Of a stretch of DNA of 64,000 nt, positions 41,059-52,850 are shown piece after piece (position 1 is the stretch's first letter; each line of letters opens with the position of its first letter). The notes beneath the pieces were generated by a model. That model ran no database searches, was not told the DNA's origin, and saw only the letters and a list, made by a program, of their open reading frames with translations. Made by a program: the position numbers and the translations under genes. This DNA is from Aedes albopictus (taxonomy: Eukaryota > Arthropoda > Insecta > Diptera > Culicidae). Location of the stretch: the NCBI RefSeq assembly GCF_035046485.1, contig NC_085138.1, forward strand, positions 21,740,440 through 21,804,439, written 5' to 3'.

Positions 41059-42720
41059 ATAGCAGGCAATTCTTATGTGTTGTAAAAGTACAACAGCACG
41101 ATGGACCGAAGGTTAAAAAGCTCCTGAAATCCCCTGAAATAACCTCCTGAAGCGCCCCTGAAGCCCCTTGGAATCCCTTATTTTGGAACTCTCTGAAAAC
41201 TTCCTGGACCCCTTTGCCGCCCATCTCAAATGCCCAGGAGCAGAACCTGTGCTCGCGAACTAAGTTTCCAGCTTTGTTTCACAAAATCTTTTTCACCCAG
41301 TCTAATGTTCATGAAACACTTTGATTTGAGTAGATGAGATTGATGTAGCATTTCAATTACAATTTATTTACCACAAGTTTCAACAGAAATGATGCATCAA
41401 TCTCATCAACTCAAATCGCGCTTGTGGTGATTCTTTAAAAATTTTTGGGAGCTTTGATTAAGAATGTTCATCAATCTGAATGAAACTCTGGAATAGTTAG
41501 GCAGGGTATTAGCTCTGTAAGCTCTGAATTCGCCTAGCAACTTATAATTATGTCCAACTTTTATAAAAGTAATGCCTGCACATCTCGAAAAAATAACTGT
41601 AACTCAGTACATCCGAAAACCAAGGTAAGGAAACGGAGCAAAAATAAATCAGTTTTGTCTCCTCCATCCCCAAATCCTCCATGACTAGGTATGTACAGTG
41701 ATGGGGGAGTGATTAATGAAAAGGGCGTGGGAAGGAGGGTGGGGGCAATAGGAAACTTGGTTGGGCTTATGAGCATGGGTGTTGGCCTTTCCTCTCTCGG
41801 TAACTTCCGTGGGATCAGATCGATCAGATTGTTCCCCTTTTCGCTAGGTATGAGATTGTTCCGCTCGATCTCGGTGAGGCGGTTGGCTAGTTTTTTTTCG
41901 GTGGAATTTGATTTTGGATCTAGGTTAACTTCGGACACTGTTGTTGATGCTTGGTTGGGCTCTCCTTCCGTAGAAAATCGATGCTTGGTGGTCAGCTTGA
42001 ATTTGATCATTCGAGTTGAACGTACTACATTATGAAAACGATGGACATGGTTGTTGTAATTTGTTTTCATAAGAAAATAATCAGTTTCCGAGAACTTTTC
42101 TGAGAACAGATTGATAAAGGTCAACGACCACGGTCTAAATTACCCTCATCAGGGTAGTCCTCACGTGTGCAACAGTTTACCCAAAAGCTCATATATTTCG
42201 TCGTTACCTACTTACTTAGCCGCTTTCCAGCTTTGTCTGCCCCTTCACAACCCTTTCGTCGATGACCCGCTTCGGGCTCATCACCTCTGTCTCCGGCCCG
42301 GCCATCCTCAAATCGGCGCGCCGTTCGTTATGAGACAGTTTTATTTAATTCTTTCCTTTTATAATTTTCTCTTTATTGTTATTGCCGCGTTCACATACGT
42401 ATGCACTTACCACCGGCCCGGCCCGGGACCAACCGAAATGCACATCCTGATGTACCCTACCTAAACGGTTACTTTTCTCGCCGTATGTAAATTCCCTTCT
42501 GCGCGTAATCGAGACTTGAGCTCGTCACGTCTGTCGACGTCCACCACAACCTGACCTGATAATGATGGTTCCTTTGAGGGGCAGGCACTAGTGTGCAAAG
42601 GGGGGGGGTGGGGGGGTGGTAGGTGCTCTTGCCCCTCTCTTTTATAAAAAAATACTTCTAAGAAATATGGTGCGAACGTCGAAAGATGCGATTCCTCGAG
42701 GGATAATAGGATCTCATGCA
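41059..42720. other. Mostly unassigned DNA with one hypothetical ORF
   Basis: 41105-41230 is a short CCCCTGAAA-type repeat. A minus-strand frame of 187 codons (41561-42124) is Pro/Ser/Thr-rich; a 114-codon frame overlaps it on the other strand. It is not recognised and is probably not a gene. A G-run (gggggggggtggggggg) lies at 42600. Confidence 0.35.
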
Positions 42721-42732
42721 CCATCAGAGAAT

Positions 42733-44765
42733 CACTGAATCATGGTGGCAACTAATGCACCACTGACACTTACAATTTTTTAGTATCCCATGCACAATCA
42801 TGATGTTCTCAGAATCATCTAGGCTGATCTCACGCACCATCTTTTAACTAATTAGTGATGTAAGTGGCATTTTGTATTCCAAAACTGCATTCCATGTACG
42901 TGAATCATGGTGACTTCAGCACCACATTGAATTCTAAGCACCATTTTTGCAATTCGTGCACCTAGCCATGCAAAATACCGAGTATTACTGAATAACGATG
43001 ACGACTAATACAGCACACTAGCATCATTTATCTTCTTCAAACCTTTCCATACACCATTTTGGAATTCACTATATCATCTAGGCATCTTATGCACCATTAT
43101 TATGTGGTTCACATTTGCATTGCATGCACCATTTTGGAATTTCGCATTCAAAATAGCATTCCATGTACCTGTTCCATGTTGACTTCCGCACCACATTAAA
43201 TTCTACGCACTTTTTTTTAACAATTCTTGCACCTTGGATCTAACCACGCAATGTTGAGAATCACTGTATCATGGTGGTAACTAATGTACCACTGACACAT
43301 ACGATTTCTTAGTATCCCATGCCCAACCATGATGTTCTTAGAATCATCTAGGCATCCCATGCTGATCTCACGCACCATCTTTTAAATAATTAGTGGTGTG
43401 AGCACAATATTTGAATAAATGCACCATTTTGGTATTACGTATTCCAAAACTGTATTCCATGTACGTGAGCCATGGTGAGTTCAGCACCACATTGAATTTC
43501 AAGCGCCATTTTTGCAATTCGTGCACCTAGCCATACAAAATATCGAGTATCGCTGAATAACGGTGACAACTAATACAGTACACTAACATCATGCACCTTC
43601 TTCAAAGCGTCCACAGAATCATCTAGGTATCCACGCATTATACTGATCTCATGCACTGACTTTTAATCAACTAGGCATCTAATATGCACCATCATTAAAT
43701 TTCATGCACCATCAAAGCTTTCCAAGCATCATTTCAGCGTTTATTATATCATCTATAGGCATCTGATGCACCATTGTGTTGTGAGCATCACATAATATAC
43801 TTTTATTTTGTAGTTTATGCACCATTTTTGCATTTCGTGCACCTAACCATGCAACATGTTGATAATCTTTGAATAACGGTGACAACAAATGCAGCACACT
43901 ATCATCATGCGCCTTTTTCAAAGTTTTCCATGCACCATTTTGGCATTCACTTTATCATCTAGGCATCTCATGCACTATTATGTTGTGGTTTACATTTGAA
44001 TTTGAAGCACCATTTTGGCATTTCGCATACGAAATAGCATTCCACGTACCTGGACCATGTTGATTTCTGTGCCACATTGAGTTTCCTGCACCATTGCACG
44101 AATTACAAGTGCACCTTAATATGAAACATTTTGAGTTTAACAGAGGTATTACGTGGTGAAGCTAATGTACCATACTGACATCATGCAGCTTCTTTGCATT
44201 CCATGCAACACCATGATGTTCTCAAAATCATCTAGGCACCATCTCACGTACCATCTTTGAATCAAATATGTGTCTAATGGCGAAATCATGCACCGTCCTT
44301 AAATTTCATAAACTACTAAAGCTTTTCAAGCGTAATCGTGACGTCCACTTTATTATCCATCATCTACCATGTCTACTTCATCATACCGACATCATGCATT
44401 ATCTTTTAATGCCATGCTCCATATCAGCATTCCATGCACCATCCCAATGATCTCAGTGTTATCTAGGGATCCTATACACCATGGTGACATCATGCACCTT
44501 TATTGTCGCATGCAATTTGATTTTTATGCTCATGCTGCACCTTAGCATTCTGTATATCAAATTGCAATTATATACTACGCATGGACTATCTTGACGTACC
44601 CTCGATCATTAAGGTATATAATGTGCTATACTCACATCACACACCTTTTTAAAACACTATGCACCTTCTTGATGTTCATTGTATCATCCAGGCATCTTAT
44701 ACGCCACAATTGAATTTTATTTACCATTTTTGTAATTCGTGTACCAAATTAGCATTCCGTGGATC
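42733..44765. repeat. Degenerate GCACCAT tandem array with a roughly 530-bp higher-order period
   Basis: Words such as 'tgcaccat', 'atcatctaggcatc' and 'attcgtgcacc' recur every 20-40 bp. A longer phrase order (atcatggtgg.aactaatg.accactgacac ... catgatgttct.agaatcatctagg ... ccatgtacgtga) starts at about 42733 and again at 43263. The array continues past the following array: 48148-48193 and 50240-50258 have the same words. Confidence 0.7.
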
Positions 44766-44779
44766 ATTTTGAGAATCAC

Positions 44780-47700
44780 TCTACCACCTCGAGAAATTCC
44801 AGGAGGAATCTGTGGAGGAATTCCAGGAGAAATCCCTGGAGGGATTTTAGGGGGAATCGCTGAAGTTCCAGGAGGAACTCCCTTAGGATTTTCTGGAGGA
44901 ATCCGTCGAGGAATTCCTGGAAGAATCCCTGGAGAAAATATTGGGGAAATTCTGGCAGAAATTCCTAGAGAATTTTTTTTGGGAGACTTCCTGGAGGAAT
45001 TTCTGCAGCGATTCCTGGAAGAATTCCTGGAGGTATTTCCGGAAGATTCCATGGAGATATCCCTGGAGGAATTCCTTTTCCTAGAAGAGTTCCATGAGAA
45101 GTTGATTTAGGTTTATGTGGAGGACCCGTAGAGGAATTCCTGAAGAAATCCTTGGAAAAATCCCTTGACTAATGTGTGGAGAAATTCTTGGAAGAATCCA
45201 TGGAGGAATCCCTTGACTAATTCCTGGAAAAAATTCCTGTTGAAATTCCTGAAGGAACCCATGGAGTTATCCCTGATGGTGAAGAGTTCCGAGAGACATT
45301 TCTTTAGAATTTTCTGGAGAAATTCTGGCAAATATTTCTAGAGGATTTTCTGGAGGAATTCTGTAGGTATTTTTGGAGGAATTCAAAGAATTTCTGATGA
45401 AATTTATGGCTGAATCGATGAAGGAATTCCTGTAGAAATCCTTGAGAATTTCCTGGAGGAATCCATGGAGGAATTGCTCGAGGAATTCCTGGAAAAAATC
45501 CAGTAGAAATTCCTTTAGAGTTTTCTGGACGAATCCATGGAGCAATTTCTGGAGGAAATATTGGAGAAATTTTGGCAGACATTCCTAGAGGATTTTTCCT
45601 AGAAGAAATTTCAGGAGGAATCTATGAAGGAATTCCTATAGGTAATTCTGATGGCGCTCCTGGAGTATTTGCTGGATAGATTTCTGGAGTATTTACTGGA
45701 GAAATTCTTGGAGGAATTATTTGAGAAAATTCTGGAGAAATATATGAGGCTTCCTGGAGAAATTTCTGGAGGAATGTCTGAAGGAACTCCTCGAGGAATT
45801 TCTGAAGGAATTCCTGGAGGAATTTCTCGATGTTTTTTTGAATTAACTTCTGAAAAAAATATTAATGAATCCGTGGAGGAATTCCTGGAGAAATTCCTGA
45901 AAAAAAAATCATGAGAAATTCCTGGAGGTATTCTTGGAAGAGTTCTGGGAGATCGGAGACATCTCTTTAGGATTCTTTGAAGGAATTCTGGCAAAAATTC
46001 CCAGAGTATTTCTAGAGGAATCCTTGGAGGAATTTCTGAGGAATTTCTAAAGAAATTCATGGATGAATCCCTGGAAAAATACCTGAAGAAATTCCTTGAT
46101 AATTTCCTGGAAGAATCCTTGGAGAAATTTCTCGAGAAATTTTAGGAGGAGAGTTCCGTGAGGATAATCTGAAGGAATTCGTGGAGCAATTCCTGGGGGA
46201 ATCGTTGGAGGAAATATTGGAGGAATTTTGGCAGACATTCCCAAAAGTTTTTTCCTAGAAGATATTTCAGGAGGAATCTCTGGTGGATTTCTTGGAGTAT
46301 TTACTAGAGGAATTCCTAGAGAAATTATTTGAGGAATTTCTTAAGAAATATTGGAGGCGTCCTGGAAAAAATCTGGAGGAATGTCTGAAGGAACTCCTCG
46401 AGGAATTTCTGAAGAAATTCCTAAAGGAATACCTGGAGGTTTTTTTTTTAGGAATTTCTGAAGAAATTCATTATTGAATCCCTGGAGCAATTCCTGAAGA
46501 AATTACTGGAAAAAAATCCTGAAGAAATTCCTGTAGGAATCCGTGGGGGATTTCCTAGGCAACTTCATTCTTGAAGACATTCCTGGGAAATTCTGGCAGA
46601 AATTCCTAGATGATTTTCTGGAGGAACTCCTGAAGGAATTGCTGGAGGAATGTCTGGAGATCTTCCTCGAATTTCTGAAAGAATTCCTGGAAGAGTTTCT
46701 GGGGGGATTTTTGAGGAATTTCTACGTCACACTACCATTCCTTCCCTTTATCGATGACCGTAAGGACGTGGCCGGCGCCGTTGTTGACTTAAAAATGCTT
46801 TGAATTCTCAAAAATGCACAGTGAGAGCGGTATCTACTCTTATGCTCCGTGAGTTGTTTCCTTGTGCAATTTCGATTGTTCTGGTCAATCACGGAGTAGT
46901 AACTACGAATTGTTCGGTCATCTATGCTCTGCTCATGCTCATGCTCAGTTTCTGAAGAAATTCGTGGATGAATCCCTGGAGGAATTTATGAAGAAATTTC
47001 TAGAGAATTTCCTGGAGATATCCATGGAGAAATCCTTGCAGGAATTTCTCGATGAATTCGTGGAAGAGCCCCGTGAGAAATTTGTTTAGGAATTTCTAGA
47101 GGAATCCCCGGAGGAATTTCTGGCGTACTTCCTTGAGAGATTTCTAAAAGAATTTGTGGAGGAATTTTAGAAGCATTTTATAAAGAAACTCATGGATGAA
47201 TTTCTCGAGGAATTCCTTGAGAATTTCCTGGATAGTTTTCTGGAGACATTCGTGAAAAATTCCTTGAGGGTTTTCTGGAGGAATCCCTGGAGGAACCCAT
47301 GGAGCAATTCCTGGAGGAATTTTAAGAGGAATTCCTGGAGTAATTTCTGGCATTCTTCGTCGAGAAATTTCTAAAAGAATTTCTGGAGGAATTTGTGGAG
47401 GAATTTTAGAAGGATTTTCTGAAGAAATTCATGGATGAATCCTTGGAGAAATTCCTTAAGAAATTCATTGAGAATTTTCTGGAGACATCCGTGAAAAAAT
47501 CCTTTTGGACTTTCTGAAGGAATTCATATAGCATGCTGGAAATATTTTGGGGAATTCGGGCAAACATTACTAGAGGATTTTTCCTGAAAGAAATTTCAGG
47601 AGGAATCTCTGGTGGAATTCCTGGAGGTAATTCTGGGGGAATTTGTGGAGGAACTCCTGGAGGAATTATATGAGGAATTTCTGGAGAAATACATAATGCT

Positions 47701-48020
47701 TCCTGAAAATTACTGGAGGAATGTCTGGAGGAACTCCCCGAGAAAATTCTGCAGAAATTTTTGGAGGAATTTTGAGGAATTTCTGAAGAAATTCTTCAAT
47801 GAATCCCAGGATCAATTTATGCAGAATTTCCTGGAGAAAATCCTTGAGGAATTCCAGGAATAGTTGCGGGAGAAATTCCTTTAGGATTTTCTGGAGGAAT
47901 CTTTGGAGGAATCACTGGAAGAAATCCCCGGAGGCATCTTGAAGGAATTTCTGGATGAATTCCTGGGAAAATATTTAGGAGGAATTCCTGGAGGAATCCA
48001 TGCACGAATCTTTGGAGGAA
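44780..48020. repeat. GGAGGAATTCCT degenerate tandem array, about 3.2 kb
   Basis: Built of 12-15-bp words around the self-complementary AGGAATTCCT, in consistent phase, for example 'ggaggaattcctggag' and 'gaagaaattcctgga'. It gives false open frames on both strands (EEFLEEFL..., IPPGIPPEIP...). It is interrupted at 46728-46947 by an unrelated insertion. Confidence 0.85.
46728..46947. mobile_element. Possible non-LTR retrotransposon 3' fragment inside the array
   Basis: About 220 bp of unrelated sequence (CCTTTATCGATGACCGTAAG...) ends in the tandem tail 'gctcatgctcatgctcag'. Such short tandem tails mark non-LTR 3' ends. The target duplication is not clear because the host is repetitive. Confidence 0.45.
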
Positions 48021-48193
48021 TATTCTAATGACTTCATATGTATTAAAGTTTCGTATTGCCTTGAAACCATCACTATCCGAAGCCTTCTCCAGAATCCCAA
48101 TATGAAGTATTTGGCGATGTTAGCACCAAACCCCTTCTTGGGAATTCATATTGCGTGTAACACCATGATTCTATTTTGCACCATGATCATATA
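48021..48193. other. Short unassigned stretch and CACCAT-type repeat
   Basis: Ends in 'ttgcaccatgatcata', the insertion site of the next element. Confidence 0.35.
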
Positions 48194-50238
48194 GGGGCCG
48201 TCCATATACCACGTGGACAACTTGGAGGGGGGAGGGGGTTCGCGAAAAGTCCACGCTTGTCCACGGAGAGGGGGGGTGGGGGTGTGACAAATGTCCACGT
48301 GGACAACATTGATATAAAAATTAAAAAACAAATAAATTAAAATAATTCCTCAGGATTTTTTCCAAAAGTTGCTCCGGGAGATGCTTCGGAAATTGTTTCG
48401 AAAATTACTTATTATTATTATTTGTTTGGTTAGTGTATTCAAACAAATAATAATAATAAGTAATTTTCGAAACAATTTCCGACGCATCTCCCGGAGCAAC
48501 TTTTGGAAAAAATCCTGAGGAATTATTTTAAAAAAAGTCGGGAGGAGTTACAACATGAAATTCCAGGACGTAATTTTGGTGGATTTCCCGGATAAAGTTT
48601 CGGTGAACTTATCATAAGCATAAGCTAGTATTAAGATCAAGCGTGTCGCACAAATTCGTAGGTGTTACAGTCCTAGAATGCTGTTATGAGAGTTGCCTTC
48701 TTCCCATCTGTTGCCAAAGCACAAAGATTGGGTACTGATATCTGACTTTACGACAAGATCGAAGCAATTTGGAAGAGTTCTCCTAAGAACTAAAAGTTCT
48801 CTTTTAATAGAATTCCTGGATTAAAGTCCCGGAAAACATTCGAAGAAACTTCCACAAGATTTCCAGCAGACATTTTCGAAGAAACTATTGAAGCTTTTGC
48901 AGAGGATCTTCCAGAAAAATCCGTGCAAACATTTTTAGTTCAAATTAACGATGGTACTTTCGGAAAACTTCCAGGAGAAACTCCTGACAGAATTCCCTGG
49001 GAAACTTCAGGAAGATTTGCCAGAAAAAATACAGAAGAACTCCCGGGAAAGTTTCTGTCAGAATTCCCGTAAAAATTACCAGAATGTTCGGAGCTTCTGA
49101 AAGAATCCTCATAGGAGTTTCTGGAAAACTCGCAGAGAAACTCCCTACAGAATTCCATGATGAATTATTGAAAAAAAAAAAAACAAAACCACGGTGAAAC
49201 TTTGAAAAAACTGGATTCGCATAAATTCCCGCATGTAGCAATACCGCAGCATTTCTTAGAAGAATCCCCAGGAAAACTTCCGAAAGAATTCCAAATGGAG
49301 TTTCCGCAAGAATCCCACTGAAACTCCTAGAGTAAATCCTGGTGGAAGTCTTAAAGGAATTTTCAGAGAAACTGCTAGAGCAATTCCAGGTGAAAATTCT
49401 GGAGTGACACTCCTAGAAGCATACCTAGTGAACACAATAGTATCTCCTAAAGAAATTCCCGGAGAAAATCTTTGAGGAATTCCCTACCAAACATCTGGAT
49501 GAATTCCCATAGGAACTTATGAGACAGTTCCCGAAGCAACTCCCGGAAGAACTTTTAAAATAATTCCCTGTAGAACCCCCAGCGGAATCCTAAGAGGAAA
49601 TCCTAGTGGGGTTTCAAAAGAAATCACTAGTGGAACTTCTAGAGGATTTCCCGAAGGATCTCCATTGGGCTTCTGAAGGACTTCCCAGTGGCACTCCTAG
49701 ATGAATTTGGCGTGGTATTTCGCGAGGAATTCTGGGTGAAGAATCCCCTTAAAAATTTCACTATGAATTCTCAGTTAAATATCTGAAAGAATCTGCGGCG
49801 GAATTCCTGGAGAATCCCACAATGAAAGACCATTTGGAGAAATTTCTCAACAAATTATGACAATCATGGATTAAAAAACATTCCGTTCAATTAAAAATAA
49901 TGTTGTATGTACATACTTCTTTTAGAAATACTTGAAAATAAGTCACTCAAAAGGGGTTTCCCCTTGCAATTATTACGTTAAAAAATCAATAAATAATAAG
50001 TTGTACCTATTACGAGAATTTCAGAATATTCAGAAACTATATATAAAACATTACTTACCACAAAAATCACTTTCAAAAAAAAAATTTTAAATCGAAAAAG
50101 TGAAGAATTTTTTGTTATGTCCACGTGGACATTGAGGGAGGGGGGTAGGGGTCAACGTAAAGTCCACGCTTGTCCACGGGAGGGGGGAGGGGGTCAAAAA
50201 CCACGATTTTTCTGTCCACGTGGTATATGGACGGCCCC
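48194..50238. mobile_element. 2.0-kb element with about 130-bp TIRs (GGGGCCGTCCATATACC)
   Basis: The left arm 48194-48315 and right arm about 50112-50238 share GGGGCCGTCCATATACCACG, 'tccacgcttgtccacgg' and 'tgtccacgtggaca', inverted. ATA lies on both sides. The interior holds a snap-back repeat (48337-48531), a diverged copy of the 29.6-kb repeat (48630-48790) and degenerate GAATTCC-type repeats (48800-49830). No transposase. It sits within the CACCAT repeat (ttgcaccatgatc|...|attgcaccaccat). Confidence 0.75.
48337..48531. repeat. 91-bp-stem snap-back repeat
   Basis: The arms 48337-48427 and 48441-48531 are complementary with one mismatch noticed (GCTTCGG versus CCGACGC), around a 13-nt loop, GGTTAGTGTATTC. 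The left arm is itself GAATTCC-type repeat, so the inversion arose inside the array. Confidence 0.88.
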
Positions 50239-51946
50239 ATATTGCACCACCATTGTAGTGACCCCCTGCCACCCCCCTCCCCCTTAAGCAAGAACCCTGC
50301 GCACGCTAGTGGGGGCAGGGTTTGCATGCGCAAAATCACATCACACACACCAAAAGTCAACGATCCCTGGTAACATGCTTGTTCGGGACGTATGTCGAAC
50401 TCGATGCTCATGTCCGAAAATCCAGAGACACAGATTGGGTTGTTACCGTTAAGGTTTGGCTGGGATTGTTGGTCCTTGTTGAAGAATTTAGGACTTGAGT
50501 GTGCGAATCAGATTTTGAATGTTAACGACAAATTGGAATATTCGTTTCTTGATGTCGTAGCGGTGCTTCCCGATCTGGAGAAAGTATCAACATGATAACA
50601 ATTTATTGTAGATATGCGAGATATGTTGTATCCAAAAATATACTGCTTCGAGTGACTTTGAAGAGTTTGATGTACAAGGGTTGCGCAACAGACGGCAGTC
50701 CCATTTGATCCAAACGCAAAATAAGATCGTCTCCTCGTCGGGTCGGACGGATTTTTATGTGATTGTTTCCCGACCCGGTGAATTTTAAACATGGGAAAAG
50801 TTTAATAAGACACACGGAGGAGCCTCTTTCATCTTGCTGCTTTAATTTCTTTCACTACTGCACGTCACACCAAGAAGAGCCGCAGCAACCACGTCCATCA
50901 TACAACGCTGCGCTGGCTGTGCGCTGAGATTGATCCGTCCGTGCATAAAGTCAGTCAGTCAGTGGTGTAACTTTTCCTTCTCCCATCGTCATCATCGTCT
51001 GTTTGCTTGCCATCATCATCACCACCAGGAAGGAAGCGAGATCAGGGAGGCATCAGGCATTCACCCGACTCACTAAGCCGCCTGGCCTGCGCCGCATATA
51101 ATGGAAGAATCGAGTAATTAATGCACCGAAAAGGCTTCCTCTCTAATCGGTACCTTCTTGGTGGAGAAATGAGGTGCACGGTTGGTGAAGGGTTACGACA
51201 CGAGGTGCCCCAGCAGAATGATAACCTCCGTACTTTGCAGGGGAAGTTGATTCAATGAAGACCTAGATTCAGGCACTTGGCGTTGGCTCCTACGTAGGAT
51301 GCCAAAACTTTAAGTATCCGAGTCACTTCGAGTTAGTACCAAACATCAGTTTATGTTTCTTTTTACAAACAAGTACAATGCACATCATTCTCAAAGGCAT
51401 CTGATGATCCAAAGTTTGGAAAGAGGCTTTTTTTCTCGATTCCAAATGTTATGTACAAACTACGAACCTGATCCTTACTCAAATCATTCCGTTATATTGA
51501 GGCCTAGTTCATCAACATTCCTTAATATACATAAATAAGCTGCCCCATCAACCTGCCTTTGCCCCCTTACAGGGAGAGTTCTTTAGCCGGCCTACCTAGC
51601 ATTTCAGGTTTGGATCTTCCTTTTGAGATTTGTTTCTTATTCGTGTTTCATATTCAATACCATCGTCCGTCGTTGAAGCTCCTTGCTGCTATGCCCTCAG
51701 GCATAGCATCCGCAATAAAAAAGGAATCTTTCTCTCAAGGCTGATCGTGCACGGAACGGACTCTGTGCCTATGTATAAAATAGAAAGTGCTCACATCAGA
51801 TACCAGGGTGAACAACCCCAAAAGTAGACAAAAGGCGTGTCCCATCGCTAGATTGGTGTCTATCTGAGCAGAACCCAGCATTACTCAGACGGACGATGAA
51901 GGCACCTAGAACTGGGGAGATGCTTTTGAATTTTCAAGTAAGGGGG
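50239..51946. other. Unassigned, largely single-copy-like DNA
   Basis: Frames are short and none is recognised. 50810-51100 is GC-richer with simple words (catcatcatcaccacc, gtcagtcagtcag), as in untranslated or promoter DNA. No promoter element can be supported. Confidence 0.35.
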
Positions 51947-51965
51947 CGTCCATAAATGACGTAGA

Positions 51966-52482
51966 TTTGAGCAAAATCGATAAAGCCTAAGGGGGCGCTC
52001 GAAAACTTGAAGTTTGTATGGGAAATCTTGGCAAAAATGTATGCAGAAATTTTAAGTTTTCGAATATTGCCGCTAGGTGGCACTGTAAGCGTTAAATATT
52101 CAAACCCTTTGTTAATTTTGGAGGTGACTACATACCCAACAACTTTGTCGAAGACCGCAAAGTGATCCAACGTCGGTGAAAAAAGTTATACCCTAGGCAA
52201 AGTGAGGTAAAGTATTGAGATTTTATTATTGATATTACATATTCCTTTACATGTACTGGAAAAATATCAATAATGTTTGACCTAACTTTACCTGAGGTAT
52301 AACTTTTATCACAGACGTTGGATCACTTTGCGGTCTTCGACAAAGTTGTTTGACATATAGTCACCTACAAAAATGCCAAAGGGTTTGAATATTTAACGCT
52401 TACAGCGCCACCAGGCCAAGATTTCCCATACAAACTTCAAGATTGTTGAGCGCCCCCTTAGGCTTTATTGATTTTGCTCAAA
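51966..52482. repeat. 517-bp foldback with about 220-bp arms
   Basis: The left arm starts TTTGAGCAAAATCGATAAAG and the right arm, reversed, TTTGAGCAAAATCAATAAAG. Pairing continues through 'cctaagggggcgctc', 'gtttgaatatttaacgcttac' and 'tttgcggtcttcgacaaagttgtt' toward a centre near 52224, with small gaps. The left flank carries 'gggggcgtccataaatgacg', similar to the TIR of the 48-50-kb element. Confidence 0.78.
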
Positions 52483-52850
52483 TTTTGAAAGTAGCTTCTG
52501 GGAGTTCAAAAGAACTGATTCAAGAGGTTTTTTTTATATAAGTGTAGGCCACCTTAATGATTATCCAGTAAATCAAAAAAAAAAATATATATATATATAG
52601 CATGATTTTTTTTCCATTTACATTAATATGAATAACAAATAATGGACATAAATACCGGCTTCCTTTCATAAGACATGCAGCTATCGGACGCAACAAATAT
52701 ATCTGAGAAAATGGTTTTGATATCCTGCGTAAAGAATAATATATTATGCAGACAAAAATCAATTTCGCTCAAATGCCTCTAACGACCAATAGTTTACAGA
52801 GGAAAAAAATTCTAAGATTTTGGTATAATGGCATTATTCCAAGAGTTCCT
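52483..52850. other. Unassigned AT-rich DNA
   Basis: Contains an (AT)n stretch at about 52587-52600. No gene. Confidence 0.35.

Noticed and set aside
41561..42124. 187-codon minus-strand ORF as a gene
   Set aside because: Pro/Ser/Thr-rich, overlapping an equally open plus frame, no motif and no splice or promoter context.
44717..47863. Many 60-150-codon ORFs (EEFLEEFL, IPPGIPP) on both strands
   Set aside because: Low-complexity translation of a palindromic degenerate tandem array, not genes.
42733..48020. CRISPR-like appearance of regularly spaced repeats
   Set aside because: Eukaryotic context, degenerate units and no unique spacers of constant length.
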